A stretch of DNA of 64,000 nucleotides, taken from the NCBI GenBank assembly GCA_021399445.1, contig JAJTUQ010000006.1, positions 682,001 to 746,000 of the forward strand, written 5' to 3'. Position numbers and translations under genes: made by a program. The notes under the pieces were generated by a model, which worked only from the letters and a program-made list of their open reading frames with translations, did no database searches and was not told where the DNA came from. Shown here piece after piece: positions 11,905 through 23,515 of this stretch; position 1 is the first letter of the stretch, and each line of letters begins with the position of its first letter. This DNA is from Xylogone sp. PMI_703. Its lineage: Eukaryota; Ascomycota; Leotiomycetes.

Positions 11905-13567
11905 ATGGATGTCGAAAAAGTCGGTGACCGCCAGATGGTCGAAGAAGTGGAACGATACTCAGTGTTCACAACCACTGAGAAATGGTGCATTGTTGCCATG
12001 GTATCTTATGCCGCTTGGTTCTCGACTTTGAGCAGTTTCATCTACTACCCGGCTATTCACCTACTGTCCGAGTCGCTCTCTGTGTCTGTTGATAAGATCA
12101 ACTTAACTGTTACTTCCTACATGGCTGTAGCGACAGTGGCGCCAACGTTGCTAGGTGATGCTGCTGATGTACTAGGACGCAGGCCAGTCTATATGATTAG
12201 TTTAAGCATTTACTTGATAGCTAATATCGCTATCGCTTTGTCTAAATCATATTCAGCACTTGTTGGTCTTCGGGTACTACAAGCCTTAGCAATTTCCGGC
12301 AGGTGTTCCAGCTTTCTTCCATAATTTCTATATCCCAGCTAATGAACTCCAGGTACCTTCGCAATTGCATATGGAGTAATTACTGATGTTGCATCCCCCG
12401 CAGAAAGAGGGTCATTTGTCAGTGCCATATCCTTTGCGTAAGTTCCAGAGCTACCATTTATCTAGAGCTCTCAGCTTATTCTTATGAGGATCACCATTGC
12501 ACCAAGCCTCGGCCCTATTTTAGGAGGAGTCCTTGCCTACGCTGCTAGCTGGGCCTGGATATTTTGGTTCTTAGCTATTGCCGTGGGGGTGTGTTTACTG
12601 ATAATGGTCTTCCTTCTGCCTGAGACATCTCGAAATATTGTGGGAAATGGATCCATCAAGCCGCCAAAGTACTCACGATTGCCAATTCCAACACTCATGT
12701 GTCACTGGAAGGAAAGCAACGTTGCTGCAAGTCACAAACTTCGAGTACCAAACCCTTTGAAATCTCTTGCAATACTCACGAGAAAGGATAATGCAGTCAT
12801 CATTCTTGCGTGTGGTATCCTCTATGTTATTTACACGTGTATCAATACATCGCTGTCGATCTTATTCATTGATATCTACAACCTGAATCAGTGGCAAGCC
12901 GGTCTCATATATCTCCCCTTTGGCATTGGCGGAACCGTCTCAACCTTCTTCTCTGGAACCTTGCTGAATAAGGCCTACCGTAATGCTAGGACAAAGCGGG
13001 GTCTTTCAACTGATAAAGTGGCAGGTGATGACTTGGATAATTTTCCTATTGAAAAGGCCCGCCTTAGTATTATATGGATACCAATGCTTGTGACGGCTGG
13101 CTCTGTTGTGGCATTTGGTTGGGTCCTGGACTACCATCTAGTGAGTCTCCCCCTATTAGACCTTGATCTTTTTGAGAAATTAACGCAAGTTAGCATCTTG
13201 CTATTCCACTCTGCTTTCAATTCATTGCTGGACTGTGTATGCAGCTGGAATTCAGTGTGAGTCTTTACTCAATCCGTGACCCTCTCAATACTGGATTGCT
13301 AATCAGTGCAACTGCAAGATCTATAATACACTCCTAGTTGACAAAAACCACCGAAACCCTGCTGCAGCTCAAGCTTCGAGCAATATAGTGCGCTGCACAT
13401 TGGCTGCTATTACCGTATCCTTTCTACAGCAAATGATAGATGCATTGGGCATAGGGTGGACATTCACGTTCATGGCCGGGCTGTGTTTGTTCGCTGTATT
13501 CCTTTTTGCCGTTGACTATCATAGAGGAACGTCGTGGAGACAGAAAAGCCTTGGCTCATCAATTTAG
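11905..13567 (+). CDS. MFS drug:proton antiporter, DHA1-type
   Basis: Five exons: 11905-12298, 12353-12437, 12489-13140, 13194-13256, 13307-13567, giving 484 aa. Start at MDVEKVGDRQ, leaving a short cytosolic N-terminus before the first membrane helix; an in-frame ATG at 11818 would add 29 residues. Family marks: the motif-A-like DAADVLGRRPVY in the loop after helix 2, the antiporter motif APSLGPILGG at the start of exon 3, and the late DHA1 block around YNTLLVD and SSNIVRC. The first intron needs a GC-AG splice (GC at 12299-12300) to keep frame; the nearby GT donor at 12302 would shift it. Exon 4 is only 63 nt. Known of the family: 12-helix plasma-membrane exporters of drugs or small metabolites. 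Substrate unknown. Confidence 0.82.
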
Positions 13568-13699
13568 CAACTAGACACGGGGGTAACACGACAGTGATAA
13601 AGGATTAACCCAAGCTATGCTTCTTCTTTGTATACAGCTCTCTTCGTCTAACCTTGCGGGTATTATAAATTATAGTAATAGAAGATCTAGATCTAGATA

Positions 13700-16600
13700 T
13701 CAGATTAGAGCCGCACAATATACAACTGCAAGTTCTCCATTTCTTGGACACAATAGCGACCTCTCTTTAGTCCATATACTACATAAAGCCAAGCAATCTC
13801 TACTTATCCAATCTCCCGGCAACGCAAAGATTGGTTTGATGGATTTGTCGACTACATCATCGCCCTCATTTCTTTGATGATGTAAGTGCTTTGCTGAGTT
13901 CGTTTCCGCTGTGGGCGTGCTGCTAGGACTAGTGATAAGAACGGAAGGTAAATGTGAATTTAAATTGGGTGGTAGTTTTAGAGAACAAATTGAGAATGTC
14001 CGAGATACAAACACGAGGCGGTATTGTGAGAGAAAACAGAGAGGTAGAGCGATTTGTGAAGTCAAATTCTGAGGAAGAAGCAGGCAAGTTATTATTACCG
14101 GATTTGTATCCCCGTTAGACTCCGGAGTTTCTGTAATAGGTGGTGATAGTGAAGGGGTATCGAAATATAAGAATTGCTTCTCCTTTGAGTTTTGGTTCAG
14201 AAGTGACAATTGAACCAGAACATGCTTTTTATCATGTGTGACAAGAGCCTGCTCGACTTTATAGTGGCTCGAGGAATTTTCCGTGTTTGACGATAAGTTT
14301 TGATTGAATAAATATTCTAATCGGTAACTTTGGCGTTTATTCAAGTCCCAATCGACTATTTGAATTGTATTTGATCCGATGCCCATGATTAGAGTCGGGT
14401 CTCGTGGGTGTATGATCCATTTATACTCGGATGTCTCCAGATCTACTGATTGAATCACTGAGGAAGACTCGAGTGAGATTGTATGTAATTTTGAATCAGT
14501 ATGAACTAGAAGACGTATTGAATGGGGTTCGAATAGTAACTGAAGAATCGGGCCTCTGGTGCTGTTCTTCATTGGTATTTGACCCTTTGTCTCTACAGTT
14601 GGATCTAAATTGCCAGAGTTCGAAGAAATTGGCATAATAGATATCGTCTTACCGGCATCAGCAAACGAGACAAATTTCCCATCTCCACTCCAGCTCAACT
14701 GTTTAATCCCCATGAGGCCTTTCGACTTGTGGAGTTCAGCAAGATGGCCTCTCTGCGTGTCATACAGATGCACTGCACCTCTCTCCGTACCATAGCAATA
14801 CAGGCGGCCGAGAGGAGAGTATGCTAGCACCGAAATGGATTCAACCCGTCCAGTCCAGTTTACAGAAGCCGTTGAGCTTGGAGCAAGACTACCTGCCTCA
14901 CTCTCGTCATCAGCGCTCTTCCCCGTTGTTGCTGCAAATTTCATCAAAGCATTCGGTTCCCAAGCATTCCCATAATAGCCTCTAATGTCATAGAATCGAC
15001 ATAGATCGGGGCTGAATGCGACGCCAAAGACTGTATCTTGAGATGCCAATTGATATATGACATGGAAGTCAGATGTCGTGAAAACTTTTACCGTCCCACG
15101 CACATCACCCGTAGCAAACAGATTTCCATCTCTGCTAATCGCTAGTCGAGATGCTCTCGCTTCGATTTCATCAAGCTCACCAGTGTTCGGGCTCCATTTG
15201 AAAACGAAGCCTTCGATATAGAGACCTAGAACGGTATGCGAGTGTGGAAGCCAGACAGCCTCGATCACTTCGCCTCTAGCAACACCTTCCCGATCTTTCC
15301 GCCAACAATGACCGATATGTTCTGGTCCATCAATTTCCCATGCCGAGAGGGGATGGCCTCGATAAGCCACCGCAATCAGACTTCCATCATCACTCAAGGC
15401 CATATAGTTCGCGCCGTTCAAGAAATGACCTTCAAGCTCTGGTTCGTCAAGCTCTGCCACAAGTTGCCATGTTGGAGATGGCTGAGTCAAGTCGAGCGAT
15501 CTCACCCGTCTATCTTCTGAACCAAGGAGCAGAGTAGAACTATTCTTAGCCAGGAGCATTGCAAGTGGTGTAGGTCGAGACTCGATATTATCAGCCGTCA
15601 CTTTGCATTTCCCTGTAGCGATGTCCCAGATCTTCGTTGTACGGTATCCATAGGTGGCAAGTATTGTCCCGGATCCATTTATTTCCATCCTATATACACG
15701 CTCACCGTGCTTGATTGGACTGGCTGATGATTCTTCAAAAGTTGAAGCATCAAATATGAACACACTCCCCGATGAAGCTAAAATGGCAATCTGAGTTCCA
15801 GCAGCCAAAATCGATGAAGCAAATACATTGAACCCAAGCGATATACGTGTAATAGAGTCATCCCAATTCTCAGTCGAGAGCCCTGATACCATGAGGCTCT
15901 TTGCTTCCTTCTTCCCAAAGAGTTGATAAATTGAAGAACTTTTTGGACAGAATGGGGGGATTGTCTTGTAGATCGATTCGGGATCTCGTCTTAGATTTGC
16001 TCCGAACTTTCCGACTATCTTCACAAAGTCAATAGCCCAATTCTCAACCAGCTCTCGCTCCACAATGTAATTATCTTCTTCATTCCGAGATGCCTCGTAC
16101 TCTTTTCGTCTAGCTGAATATCTTGAAAGATGTTTTGACGCCTGAACAAGGATCCGCAACTGCTTCATAGATGAAAGTACATGGATCCATACCAGGACCC
16201 ATTGCCCAGTCAGGAACCTGTTGAGTGCTTCAACCACCTTTATACAATCAATAGGTGCAGAGACTATATGCGAAGACCAAAACCTGGCTGCATAATCTAA
16301 GAACTCTGGGCTTTGATTTCTGTTAACCTTCGCTCGAAGACCAGTCGTCGTGAGACATCGCATGCAGCTCAAGAACATTTGCCTATTGGCATCTTTACGA
16401 TCGACCTTAAAAGGGCGATCATTTCTGCCCAACAGGTATTCACGAGCCGTTTGATGAATCATAGAAACGTTGCCACTGTTATCGATAACTACGAATCCAC
16501 CGCATAGATCTACAATTGATTGTTGAAAATCTAGCAACTTAGAGGTATCTTCCTCCAGCGCTTGTGAGAGTTCTGCAACGGTGAGAACTCGTAATGAACA

Positions 16601-18902
16601 GGTAACACATTGTAGAATTGTCGATGCCAGTGCTCTATCTACTTGGGATGGATTTTGGGCTACTGATAGTGCCATACGATCATATAGTGCTTCCATTCCT
16701 GGTGGCAGTTGCTGTAATGCGAGCTCAACGGCAGATTCGGTATGGCACAAGTTCAGCTTTTCAACAGCCAGTCGAACCCACTAATTAATTAGAATTTCTC
16801 ACATACACGTCGGGTTTCGTCGATACTTACCAGAAAATTGTTCTGCGCCCCGCCTACTACTCGATCCACGATGCTCTCCTTATATTCAGCGGTGCCACGC
16901 ATATTGAGTCTCTGACGGATGTAGCGGCGCAAATCCTCTAGGCGGCCTTCGATACTTATTGACCTCATATTCAGCGTCTCCGGAACCCTTTCAAAAGCAG
17001 TTGTGATCTCTGATGTTTTTCTACTAATAAGCAAGACCCGAATAGGAACTGATGACAGAGAAATATCAGACAGTAGTCTGATAATGGCACGAGGATCATC
17101 TGCCTCGTCTAGCCCATCTATGATCCAGTACAATGGCTCTTGTTCATCCATCTTAAAAAGAATTGATTTGAAAATGCGCTCCCAAATAGTCCGTGGGTCT
17201 GCATTTTCCAAATCCATAGCTTCGCCCCCGAGTTCGAAGATTTTTTCCAGGAAGCCAGATGATGTCTGGGCAACCTGATATGCGATTGACCGTAGGAGTG
17301 AGTTTAAGGCCCGCTTCTTTTGATCGCCGAATCTAATGAAGAAATACTGGCAACAGAGACCCTGCTCAATAAGATCATTGATAATGAATGAAGATATAAC
17401 TGATTTTCCGGTTGCAGCTCCACCATTTAGCCAAACCACATGAGGTGCTGATTCTCCTCCATGCAGCCATCCTTGATAGCTCTCATCTTCGAGAATCCAG
17501 TCACTAGTTCCTTGCACCCATTGGTCCCGGAAAAATATGTAATCGACATCGGGCAATTCCGTAATCGCCAGTAAAGATTTCAAATCCGTTGACTCTCTTC
17601 TGGTTAATAAGTTGGTCCGCCTTGATCTACTCGTCGAAATGATCTTGCTCATAAGCGATTTGAGTACATTTCTCACTGTAATGTAGTTGGGATCTTTCGG
17701 CCCATAATATTTGCAGACACCATGGTGGTCGGCATTCAGCGGCTTAGAGGTCTCTCCCGGGTATCCAAGTACAGAAGAGTCCTTTTCTAATACCATCTCC
17801 CAAACATTAGACTACAGCATACTGGGTTCTGTAGATGTACTACTCACTACTTTCGTTTTCAATCCAACCGAAGTAGGCTGAGTTTCATAAAAGGAGACGA
17901 TATCTAATCTTGGTGCAATATGACGAAATTGTTCATTTAGTTTCTGCAACGTGAATGAGTTCTTTGCAAGCTCAGATATATACTTCTTTGAATTGATAAA
18001 TGTTGACTGCAGAATGTGATTTAACGTTTCAGCCAGATTGGTTCCGCGATGTGGAGTTGCCAAAAAGGTAATTGCACTGATAGCCCGAATGATTGACTCA
18101 TACTCTGGGTCATTCTGACCTTGCATATATGCCTTTACATCATGAGTATACTCTCTTTTAGATATAGAATATGCTCACCTCCTTAATAATGAGACCTCCC
18201 ATACTATGGACCACAAAAATGAGAGGAACCTGTAATCTAAGGTTGGACTCCGCTTAGAACATGACTTTTGGATTATACTTACTGATCCCATATTCAGCTC
18301 TTCCTTGTACTCATCCTTCCCGAACTTGAGATCAAAAAGGAGGTCTTTAGCAAAGTCCAGGACCGTGGCACTGGCATTTCTAGCAGCGCGGAAATTGGCG
18401 TCATATCCAAAGGTCAATATTCGAGCCAGGCAGATGTCGGGCTCAAGAGGAAGAAATGTCAATGGCCAGAACAATTGTGGATCTTTGTTCTTCGACCAGG
18501 TGAACCGACTAGTGCCCCCAAGGCCATGTACAAAAACGATGTCCGCTTTGTGGCCATTCTCGGGAGTATAGACAACGTTCAGACCAAGTGGCCCGGAATC
18601 AGGTTCAGTGCTATGTTGGGAGTTCTCATTACCTTTTTGAGGATGCAAAGAATGTGAAGAAGTTGTAACTTGTGTTAGCTGAGAGAGGGGTGTTGTAGAG
18701 TAGCCATCGTCTGGGACCGAGGCACCCGATACACTTGAACTCGGACTGTGAGACCGCGAGGCAGGCCGTTGGGAGCCAGGCTGTAAGCTTTCGTCGCGGC
18801 TCTTCTTTCTAAAGCCAAAAGATTTCCGAAACTAATAGAAAAGATGATCAATTATGTGACTGTTCTCACACATCCTTGAAAGTAGAATTGACTACCAACC
18901 AT
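13700..18902 (-). CDS. fungal NLR: SesB-type hydrolase - NACHT - WD40 repeats
   Basis: Model: 18902-18900, 18831-18283, 18229-18179, 18132-17848, 17796-16831, 16780-13700, 1644 aa. The N-terminal 80 residues are Ser-rich. An alpha/beta-hydrolase domain (about 85-320) follows, with the oxyanion segment VFVHGLGG, nucleophile Ser193 in HSMGG, ATPHRG, and the His in NADHHGVCKY. This is the SesB-like effector domain. NACHT comes next: Walker A GGAATGKS at about 421-428 and Walker B WIIDGLDEADD near 520. The last exon (about 1,025 residues) carries a helical region, then divergent WD40-type beta-propeller repeats, and ends with the PGDWISRDCLALCSIW block common to this class. Known of the family: STAND receptors linked to heterokaryon incompatibility and non-self recognition. 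Ligand unknown. The first exon (ATG only, weak GTTGGT donor) is uncertain; everything from 18831 on is firm. Confidence 0.88.
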
Positions 18903-19648
18903 GATTCCTGAAGAGGTTCCAACTAGTTGGCCTTGCACTTAGGCTGCGCGAAGTATCCGCTTGAGCCGCTGAAAGGACCTCGTTCCTACTACCACCGTTG
19001 TACAACGAGCACAAGCAAAGAGCAGCCTTGCCAGGAAAAGAATCCACAGTTAACGATTAGGATCGCGGCGATTCCCTTCAGACTGAGGAACAGCTGTCAA
19101 GCCGGCCCTTGTCGCCTCGAGACAATGTGACAATAGGACAAAGATCGTGTGCACGGCTTCGACTAACAATTAGACAATGCGGGAGCGGCCCGCAACGATT
19201 TCAACGCGGAAGAAAGCCTCACAAGCCATTACTAATACCAGTTCGTAGGAAGAGGCTACGGAGTACATCTCCGTCTGAGGAAGCGTGAGAGGTTGCTGTA
19301 TTCGAGTTCCATCATCCCACCCATCCACTCAGCGTCGAGCGCAAGCGCTGGACGACTGCATGTGGCGTTGGCGTTGGTGATATGCACCAGTGATATTGCT
19401 GCCCCTATCTGCAATCCTTGCTCCTCAATGCCCAGTGCAACAGCAAATCTCCAACCAACAAAATACTGCAGCATTCCCGTCACAGCCCTCTCTAAAACCA
19501 ACATACATCGTGAACTGGAGGTATATTACACCCGACAATGGCATTGTTGCGAGTATATCCCAGGAGAGGATCCTTAGAAAGTGCCCTAAGTCCTTCTGTC
19601 GCCTTTGGTGTCCATTGAGGTTGCGCGCCCCGCTTTTATATACTAAAT
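18903..19648. promoter_or_regulatory. divergent promoter region, NLR and kinase-like gene
   Basis: 746 bases between two genes read outward. Open frames here overlap on both strands and have no domain. It must hold both promoters. I could not define individual sites. Confidence 0.45.
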
Positions 19649-20906
19649 ATGTCGGATTCACCTGAGTGGGAGGAAGGCATTGAGGGGAACTTCCCTCTTC
19701 ACAAGGCTGTAGTCAAATGTAGGGATTTCGCTCCATGGCTCAACTATATGGATCTCATCAAAACTAATACAAGTCCACAGTAATGCCCGAGGGAACGAAG
19801 GTTGTTTCTGCAGAGTACTTTGGTGTATCTGCCTGGGCAAAAACCGCAAAGGTCTCCGTCATCTTGCCGGATGGGGCGAAAAAAAACTATTTCCTCAAGG
19901 TACACTTCTCGTCGCCTCATCAGATGAACGTTCTCAATGAAATGCTAACAATCGCACACAGTGTGCAACGGGGGAGAGTGCACTCCCTCTAGTAGAGGGG
20001 GAATATCACTCCGCAACTGCCATCAACTCAGTTGTCCCAGGATTTGTACCGAATGCAGTTGGATATGGAGAGTATGACAATGGCGAAGCACAGGTTCACT
20101 TCTTCCTGGGAGATTTCCATGATATGGATCTATCTACGCCTCCAGATCCAGTGGATTTTGCCGCCAGGTTGGCAGAGCTTCATTCAAAAGGGACGTCTCC
20201 AAATGGGATGTTTGGATTCCCTGTTACTACTGTTTGCGGTAGAATGGCACGGACTGTAACGTGGGAGAAAAGCTGGGCAAAGTGCTTCTCGAATCTATTG
20301 TTGGATGTCATCAAATATGATAATGAAGCCAACGATCCCTGGCCTGAATATGACGCTGCTTGCAAACAACTTATTGATGCTGTTATACCAAGACTATTGG
20401 GGGCACTTCAGTCGGATGGTCGTGAGATAACTCCAGCTTTAATCCACGGCGATTTGTGGGAACGGAACATTGGGATCGATATGGAAACCGGCGAAACTAT
20501 TGTGTTCGATCCAGGGTGCACCTACGCACATAATGAAATGGAATTCGGGACATGGAGATGCTCCTGGGCGTATTACTTCAACTCTCCGATGTATATGGAG
20601 CTCTATGAAACTCATGTCGAGCGCTCGCACCCAGTTGAAGAATGGGACGATCGGAACCGGCTGTACAGCATCCATCCCTATCTCAATGATTCTGCAGGAC
20701 ACCCTGGCAGCCTTTCAAGGAAAATGTAAGCGTGTCTTTTGATACAATCATGTCAACTACTAATTATCCTGTGCAGAGCTTACAATGACATGCTATATCT
20801 TTGCGAGAAATATGCACCACTAGATACCCTTGAGAAATATAGTCCCGAGCATGATATAAGTGTGACAGGTGCTTATACAGATTTTGTTATAAAACAGCTA
20901 GAATAG
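19649..20906 (+). CDS. fructosamine-kinase/aminoglycoside-phosphotransferase-like protein
   Basis: Four exons: 19649-19718, 19781-19899, 19962-20725, 20777-20906, giving 360 aa, with introns of 51-62 nt. The small first exon joins in frame to MPEGTKVVSAEYFG. Motifs: an N-lobe with the likely ATP-binding Lys in KKNYFLK, the catalytic loop HGDLWERNIG (Asp and Asn), and the metal-binding DPGCTYAHNEMEFG, which corresponds to the DP-x-YxGHxExD block of fructosamine kinases. The C-terminal end KYSPEHDISVTGAYTDF is typical of fungal members. Known of the family: phosphorylation of ketoamines on glycated proteins, leading to deglycation. Many fungi have several paralogues with unknown substrate, so the exact role is open. 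It is divergent from the NLR gene. Confidence 0.88.
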
Positions 20907-21794
20907 TGAGTATATCGTATATGTATCATAGAATATAGGCTACGTACTAGAAAACATCATGCGTTGCTGGATTGAAAATAGAGCAGCACAACTTGTCGCT
21001 TCCATTTTCGTGTGCTTTTCTTTTTGTTGCTTGTGATACCACATCTCTGCTGGGTTTATTCTATTTTAATCGTTATATCAAACAACAACATGTCAGAGCC
21101 ACAATAACAACTGGTCGCATCGATGAGGCGTTGCGGTTGATTGGAAAGGGTGACGATTCATATAGCCGCCCATCGCGGCAAAGTGAGCAACCACTGGCCA
21201 ATCACACCCATTGACACAAGAAACAGGAGTTTATTGCAAGACTACAGCCCTTTCTTTTGGCAGGCCTTGTCGATTTCTCTCAGACTCTGAAACGTTGAAA
21301 TGGGATTCTTCGGTACACAGGTATGAAACTCAAGTTTCATCGCGGCGCTTAGCAGGCGCGAAGCAGCCTCGCTCCAATATTTACGGAATTCCAAACTTAG
21401 TCAATGTTTGTTTGAATCCAACAGACAGTAGCGGTATGTAATATTTAAATGGACCTTGTCTCTTTAGTTCAAATTCTAAATTGCTCTATACGAGCCTTCA
21501 CATCAGCAATTGGCAGGTAGAGTGGGACGTAGCTTCCTAGTTCTTTAGCTCTTCGCTGCGAGACCTTCTTACACTATATTCATTTATTATCATTTCTTTA
21601 CTTCCGACAATATCTTCGTTTTCTGCTTATAATCTCGCAATAATTCATAAATCACTTACCTCCTCCATACCACTTTTATATCACACGGGTCCCCACTGCA
21701 TTCCATCATCGAAACAACCATCTGAGAGTGACAAAGATTGAGACAAACTCAAACTATCCGGCCGAGTCCCAGCTAGGATCTTTCTTCTGATACC
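20907..21794. other. intergenic
   Basis: 3' region of the kinase-like gene and leader of the membrane protein gene. The last 250 bases are C/T/A-rich and look like a fungal core promoter and leader. No gene seen. Confidence 0.5.
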
Positions 21795-22835
21795 ATGGGA
21801 GAATCGCAAGACCTAAACCCTCCATTCCCTCCCGTAATCAATATTCCTAACAGTCATGCCGAATACATTTACATAAACGACAACAGCAGCACCCTGTCAA
21901 CGCTGGACCACATCGAACAAGTCCCCACAGCATGGACGTCACTGCCAACAATCGCACGGGATAAAAACCATGAAACGTTTCTAGTCAGAGATCATATTGA
22001 GAAATTTCTGAAGATAGACTTGGATATGGAACGACTTAACAGAATTCATGGGTACCTGTGGATGGCTGGGCGGCCTCTGAATGCGCGGCCCTTGCAGCGC
22101 CAAAAGATGATGGGATTCGATATTGTCCCCACAGAAAAGGCAGACCTCCATCTTCTCAAGTTCTCACATAAGCTTCTTGTCAAACCGCTCCCGCAGTACA
22201 TGCTTGATTATGAATTTTGGAGCAAGTACCTCTGCACTAAAGAGCTGCATGGGTCCGCCTGTGGGTTTTTGCTATCGTATGTCTGGCTGATCTGCTCCCC
22301 TTTGGACTTGAAGATGGCGCATCAGCTGCACCTCATACCCTCCCATATAGAATGGCGATGGTGGGTGGCCTTTGTGACGGAGTTTATTCCAAACGTTGAC
22401 ACCAATACGCTTCACCAAGTTAACAAGCGTTACCACTTTGGGGAGCTTCGTCTGAGGCGGATCAACACGATATACAGACTGCGTTACTTCTACTCGCATT
22501 TTGTCCGTGGTTATTTGTACGGATATAACCGCTACGTCGTCTTCTTTCAAAGGAATTTCGCTTGGATGTTGGTGCTGTTTAGCAATCTCACCATCATTCT
22601 CTCGGCCATGCAAGTCGCCCTCGCAGTTCCATCCCTCAATGTCAACAATACTTTCCAAGAGTCGAGTTATAATTTTGCAGTCTTCTCGATTTTTGCAGTG
22701 ATTGCCTTTCTGGGACTTCTCGTAGGCATCTTTGGATCGATATATCTATATAACATGGTTGCGGCTATTTCGCATTGCAGAAGGGAGACGCAGAAACGAC
22801 GTCGACTACTCTCGAAAGAGCAGGAAGGAGTATAG
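21795..22835 (+). CDS. fungal integral membrane protein, two C-terminal helices
   Basis: Single exon, 346 aa. The N-terminal two thirds are soluble and rich in aromatic and charged residues: an IEKFLKIDLDMERLNRIHGYLWMAGRP block and a GFLLSYVWLICSPLDL block. Two strong hydrophobic segments follow near residues 255-275 (WMLVLFSNLTIILSAMQVALAV) and 296-325 (FAVFSIFAVIAFLGLLVGIFGSIYLYNMV). The tail is very basic (RRETQKRRRRLL-like). This layout matches a widespread uncharacterised family of fungal membrane proteins, possibly the one listed as DUF6601; I cannot confirm the family number. No catalytic motif is visible and no function is proposed. Start chosen as the first ATG after a long stop-containing leader. 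Confidence 0.8.
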   Translation: MGESQDLNPPFPPVINIPNSHAEYIYINDNSSTLSTLDHIEQVPTAWTSLPTIARDKNHETFLVRDHIEKFLKIDLDMERLNRIHGYLWMAGRPLNARPLQRQKMMGFDIVPTEKADLHLLKFSHKLLVKPLPQYMLDYEFWSKYLCTKELHGSACGFLLSYVWLICSPLDLKMAHQLHLIPSHIEWRWWVAFVTEFIPNVDTNTLHQVNKRYHFGELRLRRINTIYRLRYFYSHFVRGYLYGYNRYVVFFQRNFAWMLVLFSNLTIILSAMQVALAVPSLNVNNTFQESSYNFAVFSIFAVIAFLGLLVGIFGSIYLYNMVAAISHCRRETQKRRRLLSKEQEGV

Positions 22836-23515
22836 CTCGCATGAGATGACTATTTTTTGTATGCTGTAATAGATACCCAATGCTCGTCATATTATAATGT
22901 TGCAATGAACTTATCTCAGTCAGAATAATGAACGGATATAATGAATCTGAATACTTAGCCAAGTCAAATATTCATTCTTCGGTGCAGTGCTATGCTTAAT
23001 CATCTAATTGTAAGATAATCATTCTACAGTTACTTCGTACCTTATTGGCTGTGGGTTGCAGAGGATCTGGACTTTTCAAAGTTGATGTTAAGGATAAGCT
23101 TCAAGGAGGAAGGCGTGGGTTTCAAGAATTTCTTACCAGCGGCGGGTATTTCGAGAAAGTGATAAGTTGTGAGAACGAAGGACATTCATAGCAGCCCAAG
23201 TACATACTCTAGGTTACTCTTCTTCCGTCCTCACCTCGTTTCAGCCGCAATTAATGTGATGGGTTTTGTCTTTGTTCTGTGGTTGCCTATGCGGAATTCC
23301 GGATACGCTTCCACCCCGCCCCCGCATCAACGGGCCGGCAACTTCTTCGATTATATATAAACACTTCAGCTACGAAGCCATATTCCATCACTAGAAATTT
23401 ATAAATAGCAAGAAGCTAACGGTGTTAAGGAAGATAATATGCTAAGATAATCTTAGATTCAAGAAAGCCGGGTAAGTATACGACAAGACAATATATTAAC
23501 GGTAATCCTTACAAG
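22836..23515. other. intergenic
   Basis: AT-rich spacer with no supported open frame. It contains the 3' end of the membrane protein gene and the promoter of the MOSC gene. Confidence 0.5.
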
